From Enterobacteriaceae bacterium UBA5654 (lineage in GTDB: Bacteria; Pseudomonadota; Gammaproteobacteria; Enterobacterales; Enterobacteriaceae), in assembly GCA_002421005.1 (NCBI GenBank), contig DIJC01000014.1:511813-575812 (forward strand): a stretch of DNA of 64,000 nucleotides. Reading direction: 5' to 3'. The stretch's first letter is position 1, and every line of letters starts with the position of its first letter. Under the pieces are notes generated by a model. That model saw nothing but the letters and a program-made list of their open reading frames with translations. It was not told the DNA's origin and made no database searches. Positions 53,188-61,008 of the stretch are shown piece after piece. The position numbers and the translations under genes are program-made.

Positions 53188-53196
53188 GGAGTTTTG

Positions 53197-53556
53197 ATGT
53201 CCGATACGGTAACGATTTATCACAACCCGCGCTGCTCCAAAAGCCGCGACACTTTAAGCCTGCTGAAGTCTAACGGCATCGACCCGGAAATTGTGCTGTA
53301 TCTGGACACGCCGCCCGATGCGGCAAAACTGGCAGAATTGCTGAAAATGCTGGGAATGACCGATGCACGCGAGCTGATGCGTCAGAAAGAAGATCTGTAC
53401 CGCACGCTGGGGCTGGCTGATGAGCATTTAAGCCAGCAGGAATTGATTCAGGCAATGGTAGATAATCCAAAGCTTATCGAGCGCCCAATTGTGGTCAGCC
53501 ACGGGCAGGCGCGGATAGGCCGTCCGCCGGAACAGGTGCTGGAGATCGTCTCTTAA
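53197..53556 (+). CDS. yfgD: ArsC-family oxidoreductase YfgD
   Basis: A 119-residue arsenate-reductase-family protein. The active Cys is in HNPRCSKSRDTL (about residue 13), and the three conserved Arg positions expected of ArsC are plausible (MRQKED, ERPIVV, ARIGRPPE). It is not in an ars operon, so arsenate reduction is not assured. The ATG at 53197 has AAGGAGTTTTG as SD; the in-frame TTG one codon earlier is part of that leader. Co-transcribed with bepA. Confidence 0.92.
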   Translation: MSDTVTIYHNPRCSKSRDTLSLLKSNGIDPEIVLYLDTPPDAAKLAELLKMLGMTDARELMRQKEDLYRTLGLADEHLSQQELIQAMVDNPKLIERPIVVSHGQARIGRPPEQVLEIVS

Positions 53557-53561
53557 GCGAT

Positions 53562-54263
53562 CTACAGCCCTAAAATATCCTTCACGAACGGAATGGTCAG
53601 CTTGCGCTGGGCGGTAATCGAAGCCCGGTCAAGCTGATCGAGGGTCATAAACAGCGTGCGCATCTCGCGATCCAGCCGTTTTAACAGGAACCGACATACG
53701 TCTTCCGGCATCTCAAAACCGCGCTGCCGGGCGCGCAGCTGGAGCGCCTGAAGTTTATCCTCATCGGACAGCGGCTGGAGTTTGTAGATTTGCCCCCAGT
53801 CGAGACGCGACGCCAGATCCGGCAGCCCCAGCTTAAGCTGGCGCGGGGGACGATCGCCGGTGATCAGCAGCCGCGTTTTGCCGGATTCCAGAATGCGATT
53901 ATAAAGATTAAAAATCGCCATTTCCCAGGGCTCGTCACCGGCAACGCATTCGATGTTATCAATGCACACCAGCGAAAGCTGCTCCATCCCTTCCAGCACT
54001 TCCGGTACAAACCAGGTGCGCTTATCCAGCGGCACATAGCCGACCGCATCGCCGCGCTGCGAAAGTTCGGCACAGGCCGCGTGCAGCAGATGGCTGCGCC
54101 CCGCGCCCTCGCGTGACCAGAAATAGATATAGCCGCTATGATCCTGACGCAACACGTTTTGCAGTGCGGCCAGCAGAGAAGGGTTATCGCCCGGCCAGAA
54201 ACTGGCAAAGGTTTCGTCGTCGGGAAGATAGAGTGGCAGTGAGAGCTGCGCAGGTGTGTTCAG
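53562..54263 (-). CDS. hda: DnaA regulatory inactivator Hda (CTG start)
   Basis: An AAA+ protein that, with the DNA-loaded beta clamp, stimulates hydrolysis of DnaA-bound ATP and prevents re-initiation. Reading upstream from the obvious body, the frame continues without ATG to an in-frame TAG eight codons before CTG 54261-54263. That CTG has GAGG five bases upstream and yields 233 residues beginning NTPAQLSLPLYLPDD, as in E. coli, whose hda also starts with CUG. The clamp-binding motif QLSLPL (residues 6-11) exists only with this start. Later GREGAGRSHLL-like P-loop variant REGAGRSHLL and CIDNIE (Walker B) are present. Confidence 0.93.
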   Translation of the reverse strand: MNTPAQLSLPLYLPDDETFASFWPGDNPSLLAALQNVLRQDHSGYIYFWSREGAGRSHLLHAACAELSQRGDAVGYVPLDKRTWFVPEVLEGMEQLSLVCIDNIECVAGDEPWEMAIFNLYNRILESGKTRLLITGDRPPRQLKLGLPDLASRLDWGQIYKLQPLSDEDKLQALQLRARQRGFEMPEDVCRFLLKRLDREMRTLFMTLDQLDRASITAQRKLTIPFVKDILGL

Positions 54264-54328
54264 ATGGACCTCAGTCTGGGCTTGCTAAAATCGCGATGAG
54301 TTTATCACAAAATCACGCGCGGAGAGAA

Positions 54329-54348
54329 CCGGGTGGATCGCCACCCGG
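54329..54348. terminator. Hairpin between uraA and hda
   Basis: CCGGGTGG-ATCG-CCACCCGG is a perfect 8-bp stem 10 bases past the uraA stop. Only a short T-rich stretch follows on the minus strand. Probably the terminator or 3' stabiliser of upp-uraA. Confidence 0.6.
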
Positions 54349-54357
54349 TCGCCAAGT

Positions 54358-55638
54358 TTACGCCTCGCCGTCTTTAGCATCGAGGATCGTTTCTTCCGGG
54401 CGCAGCAGGCTGATTACTTTGAAGATCAGGCTAAGTCCAACGCCAACAATGGTCGCCAGCGCCATGCCTTTCAGTTCCGCCGCCCCGATGTGAACTTTCG
54501 CCCCGCTGACCCCGATGATCAGGATCACCGACGTGAGGATCAGGTTTTGCGCTTTGCTGTAATCGACTTTCGATTCAATCAGCACGCGAATACCGGATGC
54601 GCCAATCACCCCGTACAGCAGCAGCGAAACGCCGCCCATTACCGGCACCGGGATGATCTGAATAGCCGCCGCCAGTTTGCCGACGCAGGAGAGCAGGATC
54701 GCGATAATCGCCGCCCCGCCGATAACCCAGGTACTGTAAACGCGGGTGATCGCCATTACGCCGATGTTTTCACCGTAGGTGGTATTGGGCGTGGAGCCAA
54801 AGAAGCCGGAGAAAATAGTGGACAGCCCGTTAGCAAACATCGAGCGGTGCAGGCCCGGATCGCGGATTAAATCGCGTTTTACAATGTTGGCTGTGACCAC
54901 CAGATGCCCGACGTGTTCGGCGATGACCACCAGCGCCGCAGGCAGGATCGTGAAGATAGCAAACCATTCAAAACGCGGAGTGTAGAAGGTCGGCAACGCG
55001 AACCAGTGCGCGTGGGCAATGGGTGTGGTATCGACAACGCCCAGCGCAAAAGAGAGCGCGTAGCCTGCCAGCACACCAATCAGAATAGGAATGATCGCCA
55101 GGAAGCCGCGAAACAGGACTGAACCAAATACGGTCACCGCCAGCGTAACCATTGAAATCAGCACCGTGGTGGAATCGGCTGATTGCCCGTCCGCAGGCAG
55201 TAGCCCCGCCATGTTCGCCGCCACGCCCGCCAGTTCAAGACCGATGACGGCAACGATTGCCCCCATCGCCGCCGGGGGAAACATGACGTCCAGCCAGCCG
55301 GTGCCCGCTTTCTTGACGATCAGCGCCACCAGGCAGAACAAAACGCCGCACATGATGAATCCACCCAGCGCCACTTCATAACCCAACGGTAACAGCAGCA
55401 GCACCGGCGAAATGAATGCAAAACTTGAACCGAGATAGGCCGGAATTTTCCCCTTGCAGATGAAGAGATACAGCAGCGTCCCGATACCATTAAACAGCAG
55501 CACGGTGGCCGGGTTGATGTGAAACAGGATGGGCACCAGCACCGTTGCGCCAAACATGGCAAACAGATGCTGCAAACTAAGCGGGATTGTCTGTAAAAGC
55601 GGCGGTCTTTCACTCACCCCGATAGCACGGCGCGTCAT
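54358..55638 (-). CDS. uraA: Uracil:proton symporter UraA
   Basis: An inner-membrane uracil permease of the NCS2 family. The 426 residues hold about 14 membrane helices. Conserved family features are FGSTPNTTYGENIGV (about 274-288) and the TM8 Glu region (IAEHVGHL, about 240). It is downstream of upp, whose product traps uracil as UMP. A hairpin terminator separates the two genes. Confidence 0.97.
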   Translation of the reverse strand: MTRRAIGVSERPPLLQTIPLSLQHLFAMFGATVLVPILFHINPATVLLFNGIGTLLYLFICKGKIPAYLGSSFAFISPVLLLLPLGYEVALGGFIMCGVLFCLVALIVKKAGTGWLDVMFPPAAMGAIVAVIGLELAGVAANMAGLLPADGQSADSTTVLISMVTLAVTVFGSVLFRGFLAIIPILIGVLAGYALSFALGVVDTTPIAHAHWFALPTFYTPRFEWFAIFTILPAALVVIAEHVGHLVVTANIVKRDLIRDPGLHRSMFANGLSTIFSGFFGSTPNTTYGENIGVMAITRVYSTWVIGGAAIIAILLSCVGKLAAAIQIIPVPVMGGVSLLLYGVIGASGIRVLIESKVDYSKAQNLILTSVILIIGVSGAKVHIGAAELKGMALATIVGVGLSLIFKVISLLRPEETILDAKDGEA

Positions 55639-55677
55639 AGTTATTTCCTCTGAGTGTTGTTGTGGGTTATTGCATTC

Positions 55678-55705
55678 AAAAAAAAGCCGACTATCAAAGT
55701 CGGCT
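55678..55705 (-). terminator. Terminator/attenuator between upp and uraA
   Basis: AGCCGACT and AGTCGGCT pair around ATCAA and are followed by a T run on the minus strand. It lies in the upp-uraA gap, so it probably lowers uraA expression relative to upp. Confidence 0.85.
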
Positions 55706-55721
55706 CTTTTTATTTATTCGT

Positions 55722-56348
55722 TTATTTCGTACCAAAGATTTTGTCACCGGCATCGCCGAGGCCCGGAATGATGTATCCGTGCTCGTTAAGCCCCTGGTCG
55801 ATGGAAGCCGTGTAAAGCTCCACGTCAGGATGCGCTTTCTCAAGCGCGGCAATGCCTTCCGGCGCGGCGACCAGCACCAGCACTTTAATGCTGCTACAAC
55901 CCGCGTTTTTCAGCAGGTCGATGGTGGCGATAACTGAACCGCCGGTTGCCAGCATTGGGTCAACGATCAGCGCCATGCGCTCGTCGATATTAGAAACCAG
56001 TTTCTGGAAGTAAGGCACCGGCTCGAGAGTTTCTTCATTGCGGTACATACCGACGACGCTGATACGCGCGCTCGGCACGTTCTCCAGTACCCCTTCCATC
56101 ATTCCCAGACCGGCGCGCAGAATAGGCACCACGGTGATTTTTTTACCTTTGATCTGGTCAACTTCTACCGGGCCGTTCCAGCCTTCAATAGTAACCTTTT
56201 CAGTTTCCAGCCCTGCGGTGGCTTCATAGGTCAGCAGGCTACCGACCTCCGAGGCGAGTTCACGAAAGCGTTTTGTGCTGATGTCATGCTCGCGCATCAG
56301 GCCCAGCTTGTGTTTGACGAGTGGGTGCTTCACTTCAACGATCTTCAT
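55722..56348 (-). CDS. upp: Uracil phosphoribosyltransferase Upp
   Basis: Pyrimidine salvage: uracil plus PRPP gives UMP. The ATG at 56348 with AAAGGAGAAAGAGA gives 208 residues, as in E. coli; the nine-codon upstream extension covers the leader. The PRPP-binding motif is ALIVDPMLATGGS (about 128-140). A uracil-binding segment near the C-terminus (EHGYIIPGLGDAGD) is conserved. First gene of upp-uraA. Confidence 0.98.
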   Translation of the reverse strand: MKIVEVKHPLVKHKLGLMREHDISTKRFRELASEVGSLLTYEATAGLETEKVTIEGWNGPVEVDQIKGKKITVVPILRAGLGMMEGVLENVPSARISVVGMYRNEETLEPVPYFQKLVSNIDERMALIVDPMLATGGSVIATIDLLKNAGCSSIKVLVLVAAPEGIAALEKAHPDVELYTASIDQGLNEHGYIIPGLGDAGDKIFGTK

Positions 56349-56375
56349 TCTCTTTCTCCTTTGAGGGGTAGCCAC

Positions 56376-56395
56376 AAAAAAATCGCCGGATTATA
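56376..56395 (-). promoter_or_regulatory. upp promoter with T-tract initial transcribed region
   Basis: Reading the minus strand, TATAAT (56395-56390) is followed after five bases by GATTTTTTTG. In E. coli the same GA-plus-T-tract at the upp start allows UTP-sensitive start-site switching and slippage. The conserved layout predicts the same control here. Confidence 0.75.
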
Positions 56396-56483
56396 CCGCT
56401 TTTTTTCTGTTGCGCCATACCCAATATATTTGACCAAAATCAACAGAACCTGTCTGAATCATTTTACCGTTTGAATATTAAGC

Positions 56484-56509
56484 AAAAAAAACCCCGCCGA
56501 AGCGGGGTT
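56484..56509 (-). terminator. Terminator downstream of the GH1 gene
   Basis: AACCCCGC and GCGGGGTT pair around a four-base loop, with eight Ts on the minus strand. It ends the bglK-GH1 operon 12 bases after the stop. Confidence 0.92.
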
Positions 56510-56521
56510 TACAGCCGGAAC

Positions 56522-57952
56522 TTAAAGTTCCGCGCCGTTAGAGGAAATGACCTTCTGATACCAGGCGAAGGATTTTTTCCGGCTGCGCGCCAGGGTGCCG
56601 TTACCTTCGTTGTCTTTATCAACGTAGATAAAGCCGTAGCGTTTTTTCATCTCGCCGGTGCCAGCAGAAACCAGGTCGATACAGCCCCACGGGGTGTAGC
56701 CCATCAAATCCACGCCGTCTTCCAGCACCGCTTTTTTCATTTCAGCGATGTGGGCTGAGAGATAGTCGATGCGATACTGATCGTTGACCGTACCGTCGCT
56801 CTCCAGCACGTCAATAGCGCCAAAACCGTTTTCGACGATAAACATCGGCAGCTGGTAGTGATCCCAGAACCAGTTCAGCGCGTAGCGAATGCCCACCGGA
56901 TCGATCTGCCAGCCCCAGTCGGATTTCTGCACGTGCGGGTTGGACACCAGGCTTGTCGTCTCGTTGTAATCAAGCTGCGGGTTATCCGCCGTGGCCTGAG
57001 TGGCGAACGACATATAGTAGCTAAAGCCGATGTAATCCACGCAGCCCTGCGCCAGCGCCGCCCGGTCTTCGTCGGTGATGTCGAATGTAAAGCCGCGACG
57101 GTCAAAGTAGTTCAGCAGGTGCTGCGGATATTTGCCGCGCACGTGAACATCGGTAAACCAGTAACGGCGATGCATGGCGTTCATCGCCATCATCATGTCG
57201 TTCGGCGCGCAGCTGAGCGGATAAATCGGGCACATGGCGATCATGCAGCCCACCAGCAGCGACGGGTTAATTTCTTTCGCCGCTTTTACGGCCAGCGCGC
57301 TGGCGACCAGTTCATAATGCGCCGCCTGGTACATTACCGGCTCACGATCTTCACCCTCCTGATATTTCAGACCGGAGTTAGTGAACGGCGCGAAATCTTC
57401 GTGATAGTTAGCCTGGTTGTTGATTTCGTTAAAGGTCATCCAGTATTTCACTTTATGCTGGTAGCGCGTGAAAACGACCTTCGCGAAGCGGACAAAGAAA
57501 TCAATAAGTTTACGGTTACGCCAGCCGCCGTATTCTTTCACCAGATGATACGGCATCTCGAAATGCGAAAGCGTAATCACCGGTTCAATGCCGTACTTCA
57601 GGCATTCATCAAACAGATCGTCATAGAACTGTAACCCGGCTTCGTTTGGTTCCTGCTCGTCGCCTTTCGGGAAGATACGCGTCCAGGCAATGGAGGTACG
57701 GAAACATTTGAAGCCCATTTCGGCAAACAGCTTAATATCGTCTTTATAGCGATGGTAAAAATCGATCGCCTCATGATTAGGGTAGTTTTTCCCTGGCAGC
57801 ACGCCGTCGGTAATTTCACGCGCCACACCGTGCGCGCCAGCGGTCATTACGTCCGCGACGCTCGCGCCTTTACCGCCTTCATTCCAGCCGCCTTCCAGCT
57901 GATGCGCTGCGACCGCACCGCCCCACAGAAAACCTTCTTTAAATCCAGACAT
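56522..57952 (-). CDS. GH1 6-phospho-beta-glucosidase
   Basis: A 476-residue family 1 glycoside hydrolase. The acid/base Glu is E176 in MTFNEINNQ, and the nucleophile is E374 in IVENGFGA. The C-terminal SAGTGEMKKRYGFIYVD segment has the Ser/Lys/Tyr set that binds the substrate 6-phosphate, so this is an AscB/BglA-type phospho-glucosidase. The ATG at 57952 follows GGGAGAGAAC and gives the family start MSGFKEGFLWG; the frame is open 23 codons further. It lies 10 bases after bglK, which makes the 6-phosphate by ATP, giving a kinase-then-hydrolase pair independent of the PTS. Confidence 0.92.
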   Translation of the reverse strand: MSGFKEGFLWGGAVAAHQLEGGWNEGGKGASVADVMTAGAHGVAREITDGVLPGKNYPNHEAIDFYHRYKDDIKLFAEMGFKCFRTSIAWTRIFPKGDEQEPNEAGLQFYDDLFDECLKYGIEPVITLSHFEMPYHLVKEYGGWRNRKLIDFFVRFAKVVFTRYQHKVKYWMTFNEINNQANYHEDFAPFTNSGLKYQEGEDREPVMYQAAHYELVASALAVKAAKEINPSLLVGCMIAMCPIYPLSCAPNDMMMAMNAMHRRYWFTDVHVRGKYPQHLLNYFDRRGFTFDITDEDRAALAQGCVDYIGFSYYMSFATQATADNPQLDYNETTSLVSNPHVQKSDWGWQIDPVGIRYALNWFWDHYQLPMFIVENGFGAIDVLESDGTVNDQYRIDYLSAHIAEMKKAVLEDGVDLMGYTPWGCIDLVSAGTGEMKKRYGFIYVDKDNEGNGTLARSRKKSFAWYQKVISSNGAEL

Positions 57953-57962
57953 GTTCTCTCCC

Positions 57963-58856
57963 TCATGAATGGTCGCTGTTTTGCGACCGGTATTGCTGAT
58001 TAAAATGCCAGACCGCGCCAATCAGACCGGCGTCATTGCCGCTGCTGACGGTATCAATTTGATTTTCAATGCCAAACCAGGCCATCTGGTCGCGCATAAG
58101 TTGCAGGAAACCCGGACGTTCAACGATGCCGCCGCCGAGTAAAATGACCTGCGGATCAAAGACGTTAACGAGGTTATAAAGGCCAGCGCCCAGTCCGTTT
58201 AAAAACTCACCGACCAGCCGCTGGCAGACGGCGTCGCCCGCGTCAAAGCGGTCGAAAATCTCTTCGCCGGACACCTCTTCCAGCGCTCTGCCGACATGTT
58301 CGGCGTAGCGGCAGCGCAGCACGCGCAGAGTGCAGGTTGAATTCATGGTGTAGCGGGTAACGTCGCGGGGACCGGGGCGCTCGGTAAACATATAGCCGAA
58401 CTCACCGCCGCGAAAATGCGCGCCGTGCAGCAGTTGGTTATTGCAGAACACCGCGCCGCCGATACCGGTACCGATAGTCATCACCAGAAAGTTGGTCAGC
58501 TCTGCGGCCTTACCCTGCCAGCGTTCGGCCAGAAGGACGCAGTTAGCGTCGTTTTCGATGGCGACCGGCAGCAGGGTGCGCGCCTCCAGCCAGGCTTTAA
58601 TCGCGAAGTTATCGAATTTGTGGATCGCGCCGCCCTTTTCGATAAAGCCGGTGTGCGGATTGATATAGCCCGGCGCGCTGATCGCCACACCTTCACATTC
58701 CGGGTGAGCGGCTATCCACGTCTGCATCGCTTGCAGGATCTGGTCGCCGTCGCTGTGATTGATTGTTTCTTTGCCCTTCACCCGCAGTTCGCCTGCACTG
58801 GTGACAACGCCCATTTTTAAGGCTGTACCGCCGATATCAAATGCGGCAATGTTCAT
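57963..58856 (-). CDS. bglK: ROK-family beta-glucoside kinase BglK
   Basis: A 297-residue sugar kinase very similar, as far as I recall, to Klebsiella pneumoniae BglK, which phosphorylates cellobiose and other beta-glucosides at C6 with ATP. The phosphate-binding DIGGTALKMG (about 7-16), sugar-binding ENDANC (about 99-104) and GTGIGG (about 125-130) motifs are intact. The usual ROK zinc site (GH followed by CxCGxxGC) is absent: the sequence reads EFGYM and later isolated Cys. Start MNIAAFDIGGT at 58856 is chosen; MKRM at 58865 is possible but the SD GGAGGG lies too close to it. Operators upstream suggest LacI-type control. Confidence 0.88.
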   Translation of the reverse strand: MNIAAFDIGGTALKMGVVTSAGELRVKGKETINHSDGDQILQAMQTWIAAHPECEGVAISAPGYINPHTGFIEKGGAIHKFDNFAIKAWLEARTLLPVAIENDANCVLLAERWQGKAAELTNFLVMTIGTGIGGAVFCNNQLLHGAHFRGGEFGYMFTERPGPRDVTRYTMNSTCTLRVLRCRYAEHVGRALEEVSGEEIFDRFDAGDAVCQRLVGEFLNGLGAGLYNLVNVFDPQVILLGGGIVERPGFLQLMRDQMAWFGIENQIDTVSSGNDAGLIGAVWHFNQQYRSQNSDHS

Positions 58857-58879
58857 CCTCTTCATCCCTCCCTGAAAAC

Positions 58880-58950
58880 AGAAACCGGTTTCAGTGGCAT
58901 GATGAGCACTCCTTCGGGTCGAGGCAAGCACAAGTATGTACCCGGTTTCA
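58880..58950. promoter_or_regulatory. bglK promoter with two AscG/GalR-type operators
   Basis: AGAAACCGGTTTCA (58880-58893) matches the AscG consensus TGAAACCGGTTTCA at 13 of 14 positions. TGTACCCGGTTTCA (58937-58950) matches at 12 of 14. Their centres are 57 bases apart. A plausible promoter lies between and under them on the minus strand (-35 TTCACG, 17-base spacer, -10 ATACTT at 58937-58932). A LacI/GalR-family repressor encoded elsewhere is the likely regulator. Confidence 0.7.
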
Positions 58951-59013
58951 TTTTCGTGAACGGTATCAAATTTGTCGGATCCGCGTGGATTAAACGCCAG
59001 GGCTAAAGCAGGC

Positions 59014-59029
59014 TCGCAAACGTTTGCTT
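59014..59029. promoter_or_regulatory. PurR operator upstream of purM
   Basis: TCGCAAACGTTTGCTT has the full GCAAACGTTTGC core of the PurR box and sits 57 bases upstream of the purM start, overlapping the likely -35 region. PurR repression of purMN is established in E. coli. Confidence 0.9.
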
Positions 59030-59085
59030 TCCCTGTTAGAATTGCGCCGATTTTATTTCTATCGCAAATGCGTGGGGACTTTGCA

Positions 59086-60123
59086 GTGACCGATAAAACC
59101 TCTCTTAGCTATAAAGATGCCGGTGTTGATATTGATGCGGGTAACGCTCTGGTCGACCGAATCAAGGGTGTGGTAAAGAAAACCCGTCGCCCGGAAGTGA
59201 TGGGCGGTCTGGGCGGCTTTGGCGCGCTGTGTGCCCTGCCGCAGAAGTATCGTGAGCCGATTCTGGTTTCCGGCACCGACGGCGTCGGCACCAAACTGCG
59301 CCTGGCGATGGATCTCAAACGTCACGACACCATCGGTATCGATCTGGTCGCCATGTGCGTTAACGATCTGGTGGTTCAGGGTGCCGAGCCGCTGTTCTTC
59401 CTCGATTACTACGCGACCGGCAAACTGGACGTTGATACCGCTGCCAGCGTGATTAACGGCATTGCCGAAGGCTGCCTGCAATCCGGCTGCGCGCTGGTTG
59501 GCGGCGAAACCGCCGAAATGCCGGGCATGTATCACGGTGAAGATTACGACGTGGCGGGTTTCTGCGTTGGGGTGGTAGAAAAATCAGACATTATTGACGG
59601 TAGCAAAGTGGCCGACGGCGACGTGCTGCTGGCGCTGGCGTCCAGCGGCCCGCACTCTAACGGCTACTCGCTGGTACGCAAAATTGTTGAAGTCAGCGGC
59701 TGCGATCCGCTGACCACCGATCTCGACGGCAAAACGCTTGCCGATCACCTGCTGGCCCCGACCCGTATTTACGTGAAATCGATCCTCTCACTGATTGAGC
59801 AGGTCGACGTTCACGCCATTGCGCATCTGACCGGCGGCGGCTTCTGGGAAAACATCCCGCGCGTACTGCCGGACAACACCCAGGCCGTTATTGACGAATC
59901 GTCCTGGCAGTGGCCAGCGATTTTCGACTGGATGCAAAGCGCGGGTAACGTCAGCCGTCATGAAATGTACCGCACCTTTAACTGCGGCGTCGGTATGATC
60001 GTCGCGCTTCCGGCGGCGGATGCGGAAAAAGCCATTGCCCTGCTCAACGAGCTGGGTGAAAACGCGTGGAAAATCGGTATGATCAAAGCCTCCGATTCCG
60101 ACGAGCGCGTGGTTATTGAGTAA
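59086..60123 (+). CDS. purM: AIR synthase PurM
   Basis: Phosphoribosylformylglycinamidine cyclo-ligase, step five of purine synthesis, forming aminoimidazole ribotide with ATP. The open frame starts at 58972, but the family protein begins TDKTSLSYKDAG; the matching start is GTG at 59086, giving 345 residues as in E. coli. The GTGGGGACTT stretch upstream can serve as SD. Signatures: GGFGALCALP, SGTDGVGTKL and SGPHSNGYSL. Stop overlaps purN start by one base. Confidence 0.96.
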   Translation: MTDKTSLSYKDAGVDIDAGNALVDRIKGVVKKTRRPEVMGGLGGFGALCALPQKYREPILVSGTDGVGTKLRLAMDLKRHDTIGIDLVAMCVNDLVVQGAEPLFFLDYYATGKLDVDTAASVINGIAEGCLQSGCALVGGETAEMPGMYHGEDYDVAGFCVGVVEKSDIIDGSKVADGDVLLALASSGPHSNGYSLVRKIVEVSGCDPLTTDLDGKTLADHLLAPTRIYVKSILSLIEQVDVHAIAHLTGGGFWENIPRVLPDNTQAVIDESSWQWPAIFDWMQSAGNVSRHEMYRTFNCGVGMIVALPAADAEKAIALLNELGENAWKIGMIKASDSDERVVIE

Positions 60124-60761
60124 TGAAAAATATCGTGGTGCTGATCTCCGGTAACGGCAGTAACCTGCAGGCGATTATTGATGCCTGCAATCAGAAAAAG
60201 ATCGGCGGCACGCTGCGTGCAGTCTTCAGTAACAAGGCCGATGCGTTCGGCCTTGAACGTGCGCGCAACGCGGGTATTCCTGCGCATGCGCTGACTGCCA
60301 GCCAGTTTGCCAGCCGTGAGGCTTTTGACCGCGAACTGATGCTGGAAATTGACGCTTACGCGCCTGATGTAGTGGTGCTGGCGGGCTACATGCGCATCCT
60401 CAGCCCTGAATTCGTCGCTCACTATCAGGGGCGTCTGTTAAATATTCATCCTTCCCTGCTGCCGAAATATCCGGGTCTTAATACCCACCGCCAGGTGCTG
60501 GATAACGGCGATGAAGTCCACGGCACCTCCGTTCATTTTGTTACCGACGAACTGGACGGCGGACCGGTTATTCTCCAGGCCAGCGTGCCGGTTTTCGCCG
60601 GAGACAATGAAGAAGACATCACCGCCCGCGTACAAAGTCAGGAGCATGATATTTATCCGCTGGTCATTGGCTGGTTTATCGCGGGCCGTCTTGAGATGCG
60701 CGATAACGCCGCCTGGCTGGACGGTCGCCCTCTCCCGGTACAAGGTTACGCCGCCGACTAA
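60123..60761 (+). CDS. purN: Phosphoribosylglycinamide formyltransferase PurN
   Basis: 10-formyl-THF-dependent GAR transformylase, 212 residues as in E. coli. The catalytic Asn/His pair is in LLNIHPSLLPKYPG (about 104-117), and Asp144 lies in VTDELDGGPV. Coupled to purM by TAATG and ended by a strong terminator. Confidence 0.98.
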   Translation: MKNIVVLISGNGSNLQAIIDACNQKKIGGTLRAVFSNKADAFGLERARNAGIPAHALTASQFASREAFDRELMLEIDAYAPDVVVLAGYMRILSPEFVAHYQGRLLNIHPSLLPKYPGLNTHRQVLDNGDEVHGTSVHFVTDELDGGPVILQASVPVFAGDNEEDITARVQSQEHDIYPLVIGWFIAGRLEMRDNAAWLDGRPLPVQGYAAD

Positions 60762-60773
60762 TCTCATCAGTAA

Positions 60774-60808
60774 ATTAACGCTTCGTCAGGAAGCGTTAAT
60801 TTTTTATT
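60774..60808 (+). terminator. Terminator downstream of purN
   Basis: ATTAACGCTTC pairs perfectly with GAAGCGTTAAT around a 5-base loop, followed by TTTTTATT. Confidence 0.92.
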
Positions 60809-61008
60809 CTCCGTAATCATCAACATTCAGTGTCGCCATCGTTAATTTCTTCAATATGGTTGAATAACTGTCATACTAAAACGGCACTCTGAGGGCGCTG
60901 TCTTTCCCTGATAAACGCTAGCCAGGGTAAGAGGCTCCAGAGCGTTAATTCTTTATGTTAAGCTCCTGTAGTAGGCTGAGCCCGATAAGAAATGGAGTAC
61001 AGGTGGGA

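Noticed and set aside
60868..60875. CTGTCATA resembling half a Pho box upstream of ppk
   Set aside because: The second half-site at the required 11-bp repeat spacing is not convincing; phosphate control cannot be claimed from this.
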